This document shows positions 35,530 to 47,400 of a stretch of DNA of 64,000 nt, piece by piece. The stretch lies in the NCBI GenBank assembly GCA_018398805.1, contig JAGFBZ010000817.1:2331001-2395000 (forward strand), read 5' to 3'. Below the pieces are notes generated by a model that was not told the DNA's origin, ran no database searches, and saw only the letters and a list, made by a program, of their open reading frames with translations. Position numbers and translations under genes: made by a program. The first letter of the stretch is position 1. Each line of letters starts with the position of its first letter. The stretch comes from Hirundichthys speculiger. Taxonomy: Eukaryota; Chordata; Actinopteri; Beloniformes; Exocoetidae.

Positions 35530-38500
35530 GTGAGTTTAAAAAAGTGTCTCGCTATCTTGGTATGACTTAGACACGTGTTTGACATGTTGTCGGTCTTGTT
35601 TTTTTGTTTTTTTGTTTCGTTTTGTTTTTTAGACACAGAGGTGCAGTTCCGCGGATTCAGCACAGAACCATCGAGCGCAGATGTGACTTATAAGCAGCTG
35701 AAGCAGCTACCTGGCCGACCGGAAAGCTGTGGTCATCGATGTCCGGGAGCCATGGGAGCTCCGGGAGTACGGCTTCATTCCCGGCTCCACGAACGTGCCC
35801 CGTTAGTGCTGCTCTCTCAACCTAACATAGTCGGTTAGCAATGATATAGATCAGTGGTGCGCAAACTGTGGTACGCATACCACTGGTGGTACGCGGGGGA
35901 ACGTCAGGACTTTCCACATTTTCACTTTTGAATTTTTTTTTTATTAAATTGGAAACATACAATGCATTATAAATAAAGTTCAAACGAAATTCAGGTAACA
36001 ATAAATAACTACAATAAGGAATAAACATTTCTCTTGTGAATTTAAAGCTAATTGAGAAGGCATATATAGCTATATTTTAAAATTGTTCATCAGAGCTCAA
36101 CAGTTTCTCAGGTGGTATGCAGTATGAAAAGTTTAAGAACCACTGATATAGATCATTTTACTTTATTATGTGACCCTGTAAAATTGCTCCAGATATCTGA
36201 TGAGAAGATTACATGACAGATATGCAGTACATGTTGGCATCCTCCAGAGAACCTGCTGAAGTTCAAACCAAGTATCAAAATTTGGAAGACAGACAGTTTA
36301 AGTGACTTTGAACATGGCACGGTTGTTGGTCCATTGGGCTGGTTTGAGTATTTCACAAACTGCTGATCTACTGGAACTTTGACATATACAACTGTCTCTA
36401 AGGTTAACATAGAATTGTCTGTCAAAGACAAAATATCCAGTGAGTGGCAGGTTTTTGTGTGAAAATGCCTGATTTACATTAGAGGAGATCAGCCAGACCA
36501 ACTCGAGCAGATAGAAATAATAACCAAAAGAGCATGTCTGAATGCAAAATACATTAGAAAGATACTTTCAAGACAAATATATGGCACTCACTCATAAAAA
36601 CTGCAAGTCAGAGTTTTAACTCACAGGCAAAATATTTCACAAAGACTGGCTAGGGATCTTATTTGGTCACTATTAAGAAAATCACAAAAATCAAACTAGT
36701 GGAATACTATTTGGTCATGAGACAAGACTAAAGGCTTGTGATAATATTGAACATGATTTTATCATGACACTGAAAGGTATAAAAGACTGAATTGGATTGT
36801 CATCTTACATTGAGAGCATGGCAGCCCGCCCTACTAATGCAAGACTTGTTTTTTTTCTGCCCTCTGTGGAAATTTGTCTGCAACCTTGTCAAATCTTAAG
36901 TTTGGGGTCAGTAAAAGACTGGCCTACATGGCCTCACAAAGGTCTGGTCATTCTCCTGATATCAACTTGGCATTGTCATCCAAAGAACTTTGACTCAGTG
37001 GGCATATTTTGACCATTTGCTGTTAGTCTCAGAGGGGGTTGGTTTGTGAAAATATGAGATACTTAGACCAGCCTACCAGACTTATAATTACATAAATCAC
37101 CATTTTTTTCCCCCATTTTGATGCTCTGTTTGAGCTTCAGCAGACCATCTCTACATGCATTTGAGCTGCTGCTTTGTAATTTGCTGATTTGATTTTAGTG
37201 TCAATGAGCAGTTTAAGAGGTGTACCTAATAAAATTGCCAGTGAGTGTAGTTGTGTCAGTGAGTTGTAGTTATGAGAGTGCCCTGAGGAAAAATAAACTC
37301 ACACTCAATACTGTACATGTAAGCACTGCAATTAATCCCTAGAGGTGTATTGGTGCTGTTTGGTCAGTTGGCCTTTATAATTTTTTACCTTATTTCTGTT
37401 TTTAATTATTATTTTTCTCGTTACAAGATTTTCCTCATAAAGTTAACATTCCTTAGATCTTGGGGTTTTTCTCTACATATCACGACAATGCTCTCACAGC
37501 GCTAACAACAATTCCTCTAAACACTGAACTATCAGTCTTTTATGTAACATGATTTTAACCCTTGACCATCTCTGGCTTTTTCCCTTGACAGTGGGACAAG
37601 TAAACACTGCTCTCCAGCTAGGACCAGAGGAGTTCAAGGAAAAATACGGTGGCGAAATGCCCCGGCAGACGGATAACATTGTGTTCACTTGTCTGGCGGG
37701 TGTCAGGAGCAAGACTGCTCTGGACACAGCCACCTCGCTGGGATATAAAGAGTGAGTAATGGATCCCATTTAATCATGAAACTCACAAAGTGATTTTTTT
37801 TCCTGACTTGTGCCTTGTTGAAGTTAATAATTTTTCAGTCCGAAGTGAAGGTTTCTTCATTGCTCCACGTGAGACAGCAATTGCAGTACCTTCACCAACT
37901 TGAGATTATTACCCTGCTGTTGCACAACTCATCACATGCTCTTTTGCTAGAGACCATATATCTCATTTAATTTGTGTACTTGGAAAAGTAGAAACAATTC
38001 AGTTTAATTCAGTTTAGTTCAATAATACTTTATGCTCAAAGTGGAATTATATGCTTTGAAGAGTCTTAAATCATGACAGTTACTGCAGAATCACAATCAA
38101 TAAAGTATTTCTGATTCTGATTCTGCAGTAACTGTCATGATTTAAGTCTCTTCAAAGAGTCATTATAGATGGTTACTGCTGAAGGCAGGAAGGATCTCCT
38201 GTAGCATCTGTGTTGCAGCGGATCTAAAGAAGCCTCTGACTGAAGACACTCTGTTGACACTGTATTGTGAAGAGGATGTTCAGGGTGGGAACATCATGGT
38301 GTGGGGCTCTTTTTTAGCAGGACGGTTCTGGCAAACCTCATATAACGAAAAGGAATGATAATTGGAAAAATGCACCAAGACATTCTTGATGATAATCTGA
38401 TGTCATCTACCAAAATGTTAAGTGGAAAGGAGGGTGGACGTTTCAGCAAGAAAGTGATCCCAAACACAGAGCCAAGGAAACTCTCAACTGGTTTTAGAGA

Positions 38501-38962
38501 AAGGAAACTACTAAGGATCAGAGTTGATAGAAGAGGTCCAGCAAAACTTCAAAGTTTGAAGACTGTTTATGTGGAAGAATGAGCCAAAATCACACCTGAG
38601 TAATCCATGCAGCTAATTTCTCCATACATGAGGCGTCTTAAAGCTGTCGTTACCAACAAAAGCTTTTGTATAAATTTCTGTGTATGTTCAAAAATTTTCC
38701 CAGTGTCATTTCAATTTATTATGTGTACATGGGTTGTTACTAACATCAGGTGAAAATTTCACATCAGTAGCGCCTTTAGAAATATATCGACTGAGAAAAA
38801 TAGCGACATGTTCAATACTTATTTTGCCTGCTTTATCTACTCTATGTCCACAGATGTTCTTTCATGTAATCATAAATTTTGCTTCTTTTTTTCCCTCTCC
38901 ATCTTAGTGTTCAGCATTACCCTGGCGGATGGCAAGACTGGGTGAAACATGAAAAGCATTAG
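35391..38962 (+). CDS. tstd3: tstd3, thiosulfate sulfurtransferase/rhodanese-like domain-containing 3
   Basis: Single-domain rhodanese. The family can move sulfane sulfur through an active-site cysteine; the physiological role of TSTD3 is not established. Coding exons: 35391-35529 (or to 35520), 35633-35801, 37592-37751 and 38908-38962. The N-terminus [18 protein letters not shown], Arg-rich and without acidic residues, looks like a mitochondrial presequence. Exon 2 codes [10 protein letters not shown] and, one frame over, [16 protein letters not shown] and [13 protein letters not shown]. Exon 3 holds the active-site loop [10 protein letters not shown] with the catalytic Cys. Exon 4 codes [17 protein letters not shown] and a stop. 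Junction phases agree (1, 1, 2). Exon 2 carries one extra base near 35710, so the frame is broken as given. Neighbour usp45 is the same as in human. Confidence 0.9.
35633..35801 (+). CDS. tstd3: tstd3 exon 2 (frame problem)
   Basis: 169 bases, although 168 are needed to join phase 1 to phase 1. The frame is right before about 35708 (KQLKQL) and right one base later ([16 protein letters not shown]). Removing one C of the CC at 35710-35711 would restore both. Confidence 0.88.
35852..36145. mobile_element. hAT MITE with perfect target duplication
   Basis: 294 bases from CAGTGGTGCGCAAACTGTGG to AAGTTTAAGAACCACTG. An identical 8-bp direct repeat, ATATAGAT, flanks it at 35844-35851 and 36146-36153. 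The CAGTGGT terminus and 8-bp duplication are diagnostic of the hAT superfamily. There is no coding capacity. It lies in tstd3 intron 2. Confidence 0.93.
36175..37252 (+). mobile_element. degenerate Tc1/mariner copy
   Basis: 36290-36470 matches the DNA-binding-domain region of a common fish Tc1-like transposase (a stretch holding AGTGACTTTGAACATGGCAC, then GAGTATTTCACAAACTGCTG). The right end, AGAGGTGTACCTAATAAAAT, is its typical terminus. The middle is heavily decayed and no clear left terminus remains. Confidence 0.7.
37592..37751 (+). CDS. tstd3: tstd3 exon 3, rhodanese active site
   Basis: Codes [18 protein letters not shown], then [19 protein letters not shown], with the catalytic Cys in the CLAGVR loop. 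Acceptor TTGACAG, donor GTGAGT. Confidence 0.95.
38054..38157. repeat. large palindrome from tail-to-tail LINE 3' ends
   Basis: Left arm 38054-38093 and right arm 38118-38157 are nearly perfect inverses of about 40 bases (core ATCATGACAGTTACTGCAGA) around a 24-base spacer. The sequence is the 3' terminus of the LINE seen at 8900-9000. Confidence 0.88.
38118..38287 (-). mobile_element. LINE 3' tail, inverted copy
   Basis: Reverse complement of the LINE tail at 8850-8995, sharing GTCTTCAGTCAGAGGCTTCT and TGCTACAGGAGATCCTTCC. Confidence 0.88.
38288..38680 (+). mobile_element. Tc1-like transposase remnant
   Basis: The plus strand reads [14 protein letters not shown], then a decayed core, then [15 protein letters not shown], the C-terminal phrase of Tc1 transposases. 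It abuts the LINE tail in tstd3 intron 3. Confidence 0.75.
38908..38962 (+). CDS. tstd3: tstd3 exon 4
   Basis: Short last coding exon: [17 protein letters not shown] and TAG at 38960-38962. The GGW motif closes the rhodanese fold. It was found from its acceptor and family match. Confidence 0.92.
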
Positions 38963-40010
38963 TGATCCAGGAATTATGGAACTGATAATGTGTATACCAA
39001 CATGGGACAAATTAAAGCCAAAACCAACATCAAGCGTGTTCGTAAAGTTGGGGACAACTATCTGCTGCCAGAACAGCTTCAGTGTCCTTTTGACTTTTAC
39101 TCCTCAAGTGTGGGGACCTTCTCTGGATGGATGGAGCACTGTTTTCCCCAGGCAGTATTCCCACAGAAAGACTGATGATGACTATGAATTTGACAACGAA
39201 CGTGGAGATCACTGTCTGACATTGGTATCAAATCTCTCATAGGTTTGAACTGGGCTGATGGCTGCTGAATGTGAGGGCCACGCTGTACAATTCACACTTT
39301 CTCCTGCTCATTCACTGATTTCTCATGCCCCCTTCACGGTACCATTAGTAAGGTGTATTTCGATGGTGCATCTTTTAAAGTTGCACTTTTGGGGAAAAAA
39401 AGAAATTGCAACAAAATGTAAAGTAAAAAAAGATAAATTCCTTAGTTGAACCAAAAGATTTTTCCACCAAACTGAGGTGACTTTTACTTTTATAGAAATG
39501 AGTCTTATTAGGAGAATTAAAAAAGTCTAATATGAATCAGTTCTGAATATGTTACACAATCAGATAAACAGCTGTTTATCCTGATAAAACACAAACAGGG
39601 TCAATATTCAAGGGAAAAAAAACAACTTTTTTTTTTTTTTTGCATACATCTTCAAACTTTTGTTTCTGGTGTGTGACAGCTGCTGTTTATTACAGCCATG
39701 TACATTAGTCTTTGGCGACATCTGACAGTAGACTACAGCTTAGCTCTCCACCAGATCTCAGAAATGATGCACATAAAACAACTGTTTTATGGTTAAATTC
39801 ACCTTTAGCAGCAGTTCTCAGTTGTCATTCTATACTAATGTAGAGAAAGAACTAAAGACTGAATTTCTGTCCTTGCTATGCAAATTAATACAGAACTGTG
39901 CACAACTGTGAGTGTATAAACTGCTACTGTAAATTAATTTTAGCAGATGATGTATCAAACTGCTCAAAATCCAGTGTAGTTGATGCTGAAATTAATAAAT
40001 AGTTGCTTTG
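38963..40010 (+). other. tstd3: tstd3 probable 3' UTR
   Basis: No gene. An AATAAA at 39994-39999 could be the tstd3 polyadenylation signal, giving a 1 kb 3' UTR. Earlier AATAAA-like hexamers are weak. Confidence 0.4.
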
Positions 40011-40049
40011 ATTAACAAAAAAGATTGTTGTTTCACTATTTGATGAAGT

Positions 40050-41245
40050 TTCTGGTTTTTACCAGACTGATTTTAGCCCACCTGAGGCCACAGGTGAAGG
40101 CAGTGCTTGACCCTCTGCAGTTTGGTTTTCAACCCTACTTAGGAGTGGAAGACGCCGTCATCTACCTGCTGCAACAAGCTCATTTACACCTGGATGGTGG
40201 AGGAGGCTCTGTGACAATCGCATTATTTGATTTCTCCGGTGCTTTCAACACTATTCAGCTGCTGCTGCAGGTGTCAACAGCTCAGTGATCTCCTGACTGA
40301 CTGACCACCTGACCGGCAGGCCACAGTTTGTCCATCTGGGCAGAGTTCTGTCTGATGTGGTGGTCAGTGATACGGGGGCTCCACCTGGTACTGTACTTTC
40401 TCCTTTTCTCCTTAGGAGGGAGAGGAGAGGAGGTACTGGTGAACAGATTTCCGGACTGAACTGAACTACCTGAGGCTGAATGTCAGCAAGACTAGAGAGA
40501 TGGTGATTAAAGGAAGAAGACACCTGCTCAGCCTCTACAGATCAGGAGGGAGGAGGTGGAGGTGGTGGGGGTCCACAGATACCTGGGTGTCGTGATCGAC
40601 AAGTCTGGACTAGAAATCGAACACAGAGTCTGTACAGGAAAGGAATGAGCACACTCTACTTCCTGAGGAAGCTCAGATCCCTTCATGTCTGCAGTAGGAT
40701 GATGGAGATCTTCTATCAGTCTGTTGTCTCCAGCATCATCTTCTTTGCAGCTGTTTATTGGGGGAACAGCATCAGAGACACCCACAGGCTGGACAAAATT
40801 ATCAGGAGGGTTGGCTCTGTGATCGGTCTCAAGATGGAGAGCTTTGAGACTGTGTTGGAGGGGAGGACACAGAAGAAACTGTTTTCCATCATGGAAAACA
40901 CGGACCACCCCATCCACCCCACACTGGGCAGACAGCGGAGCACCTTCTCCAACAAACTATTACAGCTCCACTGTCTTCCTGCCACATGCATTCACCCAGT
41001 ATAATAACTCACTTTTAAAAGTCAGCACTGCTGACTTTTATTTATTTGCACATTGATCCATTTACACATCACTTTTAATGTCTGACTCACCAACCACTAA
41101 TTGCATCAGATGTAAATATGTCAAGAGATGTACAGACATTTTTTGGATAATACTTATTATATATATATATATTTTTTTTTTTTCTGTAAGCCATGCTGCT
41201 GCTGCTGCTGGGATTAATGAAGTATATCTTATCTATCTTTACTAT
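40050..41245 (+). mobile_element. LINE reverse-transcriptase remnant (L2/CR1-type)
   Basis: Pieces in order: LDPLQFGFQPYLGVEDAVIY, SVTIALFDFSGAFNTIQ with the RT catalytic-type Asp, TGRPQFVHLGRVLSDVVVSD, GAPPGTVLSPF, then MSTLYFLRKLRSLHVCSRMM and YQSVVSSIIFFAAVYWGNSI. Frame changes and a deletion removing the usual second catalytic box make it inactive. It ends with GGGATTAATGAAGTATATC and a (TTATC)n tail. Confidence 0.88.
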
Positions 41246-44100
41246 TTAGAGGCATGGTTAAATGGGCTCAGTAAAGATGACCTCAGAGAGTATTTATTTG
41301 GCTAATGTGAGACAAAAATAGAAACAGAAAGACGTGCTGAGGTGACAGCCGCTTGGACTGAGATGATCTACAGTGTTGCAGGGCTGTGTCTAATAGCCAC
41401 TGTGTCTCTGTATGAATTTGTCACCAACACTCCATGGAACATTAACAGGTTCTTTCATCAGCAATGATGATGAGTGTGTTTGTTTTCAGCTCAGAAAAAT
41501 GCCTCTATTCATTTATGTCAACCATGACCATGAACCTCGTTCCTGATTTAACTTAAGTTTTTGCTGCCGGAGCTTCAAGTCCAACAAGAATCAGCAAAGA
41601 TTAATCTCAGGCTTATTCACTGTGGTCATAATTCACATTAGCCACAACTATGTTCATCCCAAAATGTAGAAGTGGTCATTCTGAGTCACGGAGAGTGAAA
41701 AAATACTGACCTCTATGTGACTTTTGAGATGCATGGGAAAATAAACTGCATCAGGGCTATTGATACTATTACTGTGGAAGTGAAACAGTGTTTTCCATCT
41801 AGAAAAGAGAAAAAATATATAAACTATAAAACAGAGATGCATGAAGTCCCAACATTCTCATCAAGCAAATACAATAACTAAAGACTATTTCACAGTTCAT
41901 TAACAGAAATGTTAGCCTTTTATATATATATATATATAAAAAAAAGCAGGGTCCCAGACAGTGATATGTTCATCATTTTTCAGTGCAGCATATGTGCATC
42001 ATGCCATCCCTCATAAGTTCTAATATAGCCCATGCTAACATACTGCCTCTAAGGCAGATTACAAACCAAGCACATAACCTCCCTCATGCCTTATTCCATA
42101 ACAGCAACTGTAATGAGGAATATAACACTGACGAGTGTGCACCAAATCACATCTGTGATGCTTTAGAATACAATCTACTGATGCTTACATCCACACACCA
42201 ACTTGGAGCATGCTGGGAGAAGCTGAATCTGGCAACCCATGATCACACTGTCTTATAATGAACAGTTAGTAAAATTTGTATGATAATTAAGATTTTTTGT
42301 TTTTTGAAAATCGATTTCATTTAATTTCAAATCTCTGGATCAAGTATATGCATAACATTACTTTGAGTTGTTGAAACAAATTTCATTTTGGTTTTTTTAG
42401 TCATTTTATTGATGTGAATGCCATCCACGCATTATCCACAACCACTTCTTCTAAGTCAGGGTCACAGGGGCCTGTCCCACCTGTCCTCAGGCAAAAAGAA
42501 GGCTACATCCTGGACAGGATAGATGTTAATAAAAAAAAAATATTTTTTCCCAAAATTGCTAAAAAATTAGAAAGTGAAATTTTCTGATGATAAACATTAC
42601 ATTTTTTAATCACATTATATGTTCATTCCACCGTAGACATATACTTGCAGTGTATTTTGCAATCTAATCAATACTTTCAAGGTCATCAAGATTATAGGAT
42701 GTATAACATTACTGTATATGAGGACAAATTATTTTGGTATACAACAAAGCAATGAAATACCTAGAGCCACTGTGTGGTGGTAAAATAAAACAGTGGTAAA
42801 ATATTCTGTTGTTATTTAGCAAAATAGAATTATTTTTTAACATGTACTTTGAATTTTAAAGAGTCTTTGATTGCAAAGTTCTTACATTGTCTGTTTTGTG
42901 TTTTCTTAAGTAGTGGCACATTTCTGAATGTTTCCAGTTATTTTATCTGGACCTGTAATCATTTATTTTGATAAAATTTGAAGAGAAGTCAGAAAATACT
43001 GAAAAGGAAAAAAAAGCCAGGTGAAGGGTTTTGGAGTAAATGAAGTGAATGAAATATGTGAGGAATGGCTGCAAGCCAATGGAATAATACCTTGTAAATA
43101 TCATAAAAAAAGAAAATATCATCATGATATGCAACATTATGTAATTGCAAAGCTGTTTAGTGGAGAGATGATTGTTCACATAACTGAAAGATTTAATCTC
43201 TTCCCAAAAGTCCCACGCTGCTGCAAGATGTGAGGTCAACAGAAAGGAATAGCTGCTCACTTAATCCATCAAGACAGGCATTTACAGAGAGAAGGAAAGG
43301 CTAAAAAACAAATTTACAAGCAGGATTTTATATTTCTTCAGGTTGAAATAAGTATCATTGAGCTTGTACGGGTTACATTCTTTGTATTTGTGGCATTCTG
43401 TGCTTTTCTTCAGCTTGAGTGTAGCTCTCAAAAGTGGTAAACATAGCAGGTGTCAAATATTTTTCAGTAAAGCGCAGCATTTCTGACCATTGTTCCAGTG
43501 ACCCGGCAGATCTCAATGACCAATCAGTCTTAAATAACCTGACCACCGTTATGTGCCCTCTTATCACTGTGCCACGCCAACCGTAAACTCCAGACAATAA
43601 TCCCCCTTCCTTTTTCATCTACCTCCTCTTTCCCCCTCAGAAGCAGTTAATTCCATTTCCTTTTTTTCTTCAAAGTCCCATTTTTAATATGTTGAAAACA
43701 GACCAGACTAATAACTACTAATTTATGTCAAATCTTGCCAGGGCTCCTCTACGGCCGCAGCCTTATCAGGTCACCCTCTAGCTTCTGCTCAGCATTCAAT
43801 TAAAGTTCCTCATCCCATCAGAGCAGATCACATCAGAGCTGCTCCATCAGGGACTGGCTGCACACTGACTCCCTGGACGCCTGCTTGTCCTTGTTGCACA
43901 ATGCCGGACACTGCGACGGTGTCCGCGCAGGAACCCATGCAATTCAAAAGATCTTGATAAAAGAGTCACTGATGCTGTCAGCTGCTCTCTCCCAGCCCAG
44001 CCCTGCTCCTCACAAGCTGCTGATACATATCTGAGCAGTCTGCTTTGGTGCAGGGGTTCGAGATTCCACGGGTGTTGGCTCATGTGCTGGGCGGGCTGGT
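41246..44100. other. intergenic, no gene recognised
   Basis: AT-rich sequence between the LINE and the filament gene promoter. Short open frames (for example 43021-43233) match nothing I know. A short (TA)n lies at 41923-41938. No ccnc exon is recognisable. Confidence 0.6.
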
Positions 44101-44120
44101 ACGACTGGCAGTGATAGGAG

Positions 44121-44127
44121 TATAAAA
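44121..44127 (+). promoter_or_regulatory. TATA box of the filament gene
   Basis: TATAAAA about 125 bases upstream of the ATG at 44248, consistent with a TATA-driven structural gene and a start of transcription near 44150. Confidence 0.7.
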
Positions 44128-44247
44128 CCTGAAACTGGCCTGACTGGAGCGCAAAAAAGCAGGTAGCAGGAGACGCAGTTAACCGTAGACAGGGTCAGCC
44201 TGTGTGTTTCCCTTCAGACGAGCTGAGAGCACACCGAAACAGCTGCA

Positions 44248-44471
44248 ATGAGTCGCAGTCCGGAGAGGATTTCGTCCTACCGCCGTCACTTTGAGGACAG
44301 CAGCAGTTCGGCCTACCAGGTCAGGGTGTCCAGCCCATCCCCCACCAGGAGAGAGGCCCGTCATGCCTCTGCCGGCTACTCAGCCAGAGTCGGGGCCAGC
44401 AGCATGTGTGTGGACTCAGTGGGGCGAAGGACCGTCTCTGCTGCACGCAGGTCTCGGATGACTGGAACTGG
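44248..44471 (+). CDS. filament gene exon 1, head
   Basis: Codes [20 protein letters not shown] onward to RRSRMTGTG, a Ser- and Arg-rich head with likely phosphorylation sites. It ends in phase 2 at donor GTGAGT. Confidence 0.9.
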
Positions 44472-47400
44472 GTGAGTGTTTGAGGAACATTGTACAGCTG
44501 GAATTATTACCTTTGTGAATGATATCCTACCAGAAGGTTTGCCTTCATTGGGTTCTCATTCAATTCACTGTAGAATTTTCTCTGGATGCATATCTCCTCT
44601 TGTTGAGTATTTGCTGTCTTGGTTGATGTGCATTAATGTGCGTTTCCAGTTTAAGTGCAGGAGCTATGGTATGCGTTGGGCCTAGTGGAGAGCCTGCCAT
44701 TGACCTGGATGTGGCTGCAGCTCAGAACCAGGAATTCCTCAGCACCCGCTCAAATGAAAGGCAGGAGATGATTGTCCTCAATGATAGACTGGCCATTTAC
44801 ATTAACAAGGTATAGCATTGTCAGTACAGCAGAAATATAATTGTCACAGCAGGCAAAAAACAACTTTTCTTGAAAAAAAAATGTTAGGGCCATATTCTCA
44901 TATTGAAAACAGAGAAAGCATACATATCCTGTTCAGGCCAGATTTTTGTGTCCTCACAGGTTCGATCTCTTGAGCAACAAAATTCGTTACTGGAAGCAGA
45001 GATCGAGGCTTATCAGAACCGCTTTGAGAAGCCAACTGGTCTGCGCCTGCTGTATGAGGAACAGCTGAAGGAGCTGAGAAAGATTGCTGATCAGATGAGA
45101 GTTCAGCGGGTGAGACAGAATTCTCCCAGTTAAATCTTTTTATTTTTTCATTTTTTTACATTTCAGATTACCAATATGGCATGAAGTTTTACACCTCACT
45201 GATCCACACAAAGAGATGCAAAAGGGGCTGATCCACATTCTTTGACACATCCTTGCACTCACCTTCAGATCGAACAGTCAAGGAAAAAAATCTGCTGGGT
45301 TTTTGGGTTTTCAGGACATTTCCTTGGCTGCTAAGGAATCTGCAGCTGCTAACCTGGAGGCAATCAAAATCAAATACGAGGAGGCAGTAGAGCTGAGAAA
45401 GAAGGCTGAGTTAGACATTGAAACCTTCCGTCCAGTAAGTGCCCTTTTATTACCCAATATCACTGATAATAAATTAAGAGTTAGGGACATAAAACACAAA
45501 ATGATGATTTTTTTTTAATGCATTTTTCAGGATGTTGACAAAGCCACATCCTCACGCATTGCCTTGGAGAAAAAACTGGAGCAGCTGGAAGTTGAAATTG
45601 AATTCTTGAAACGGATCCATCAGCAGGTGGATAACACGCCTGTACAGGAATTAGATATTCAGGTTGCCATTTATATGAATAATTCCTGAATGTCCCTTTT
45701 TTGTGTAGGAAATTGAGGAGCTCATGAAACAGATCTATGCAGCTCACGTCTCGGCTGAGAGCGCATTTGCTCTGCCTGATCTTGCTGCCGCCATGAAACA
45801 AATCCAAAATCAATACGATGACATTGCGGCCAAAAATCTTCAGGTAACACCCCCCCCCCCCCCCCCCCCCCCCGCCCCCAAAAAAAGGAAAAAAAAAACA
45901 GATAACAAAAGTAGATCCCCTGTGCTTTTTAGAGTGTAGTCCATGATAATTTTGTTTTCTTTATCGTTAGGAAATGGATTCATGGTATAAAAACAAATTT
46001 GAAGATTTAACAAAAAAGACGTCAAAGCATGTTGATAAAGTCAGAAGCATCAGAGAAGAAATAGCGGGTGCTAAAAAGGATGTGAGTATTAAAAATAAAA
46101 ATTAACATTAAAAAATCAGTGATAATTACCAATGCTAATAGTCATGCTTAATACACGTAGATTCAAAGTAAAGAAAGCGACTTGGACTCCCTGAGGACCA
46201 GGAACGAAGCCCTTGAAGCTCAGATTCGAGAGATGCAGGAAAAGTACAGGAAGGAACTAGAAGCCCTTCAGGTAAATGTTGGCAAATATAGTCCCAGGGT
46301 GCACACCTGATCTCAGGAAAGTCATCACATGGACACATTATCTCAGTTTCATGACTGCAAACACAAAACCATGACCAAAACAAATGTATTTGGTGACCTA
46401 AAAGGCTCGGATCGAGGCCCTCCAGCTTGAGTTGAAATCCACCAAAGAGAAAATTGCATTGCACCTGCGTGAGTACCAGGACCTCCTGAATATCAAGATG
46501 GCTCTGGAGATTGAGATCACAACTTACAGGTAGAGGAATACCAAGTTGAAATTTGACCTAACTGATGCATATTTGATTCAAGTGCATTAAAATTCAAATT
46601 TTGTTGTTTCTCTTTTCTCTCTCTCTCACTCAGAAAATTGATTGAGGGGGAAGATCTGCGGCTGTCTGGCATGATGCAAACCTTGTCTCTTACCAGCTGT
46701 AGCATGAGTGCCATTGGTGCTGGCGTGAGCCTCAGTGGAGGAAACATGGACGGTGTAGGTGGAATGGGTGGCAGACTCATTGGAGAAAGCAGAGAAGGTG
46801 TTGGAGGCTTGCGGGGTGGCGTAGCAATGAGCGGGGACGTGGCTGCAGACGGCTTGGCAGCAGGTTCTGGCACTGGGAGCCTGACTGATAGAATAGGTGC
46901 TCAGAGTTCCAGGGACAAGAAGGGTCCTGCTGGCAGGGCAGGTGGGGCAGATGGGGCAGGAGCTGGGAGTGAAGACTTCAGAACAAGCACTGGGGGTGTG
47001 GGCACCGGCAGAGACAGTGGAGGAGTGGGTGCTGGAGGAATGAGCGGTGTTGGTACTGGTATTAGCGGCTCTAGAGGCGTTGGTTCTGGTACTGGTATCG
47101 GAAGAGTAGGCACTGGGGATACAAGCACTGGCACTGGAACACTGGGTGCTGGTGCTGGCAGTTTTGGCTCTGGAGTCGGAGGTTTGGGTAGCAGGGCTGG
47201 AAGTGCAAGCAGGAAGTGCTGGGGTCAGTGCTGGAGGCATGGATGACACCAGTTCAACAGGTGGAGGTCACACCACTGGTGTAGCAGGTGGCATGGTGGT
47301 GCTGGCACGAGCTTTGGTAGAGGAAATGTAATGGGCGAAGGGAACAGCAATGGGTTTGGCGGATTAAACAGTGAAACTGGAGGTGGAGTCCCGTGGGACA

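Noticed and set aside
43021..43233. 70-codon plus-strand ORF as a small gene
   Set aside because: No known motif, AT-rich codon use, and no supporting splice or regulatory signal.
46626..47249. 207-codon minus-strand ORF, Ser/Thr/Pro-rich
   Set aside because: Antisense shadow of the Gly-rich filament tail; its repeats mirror GGN codons.
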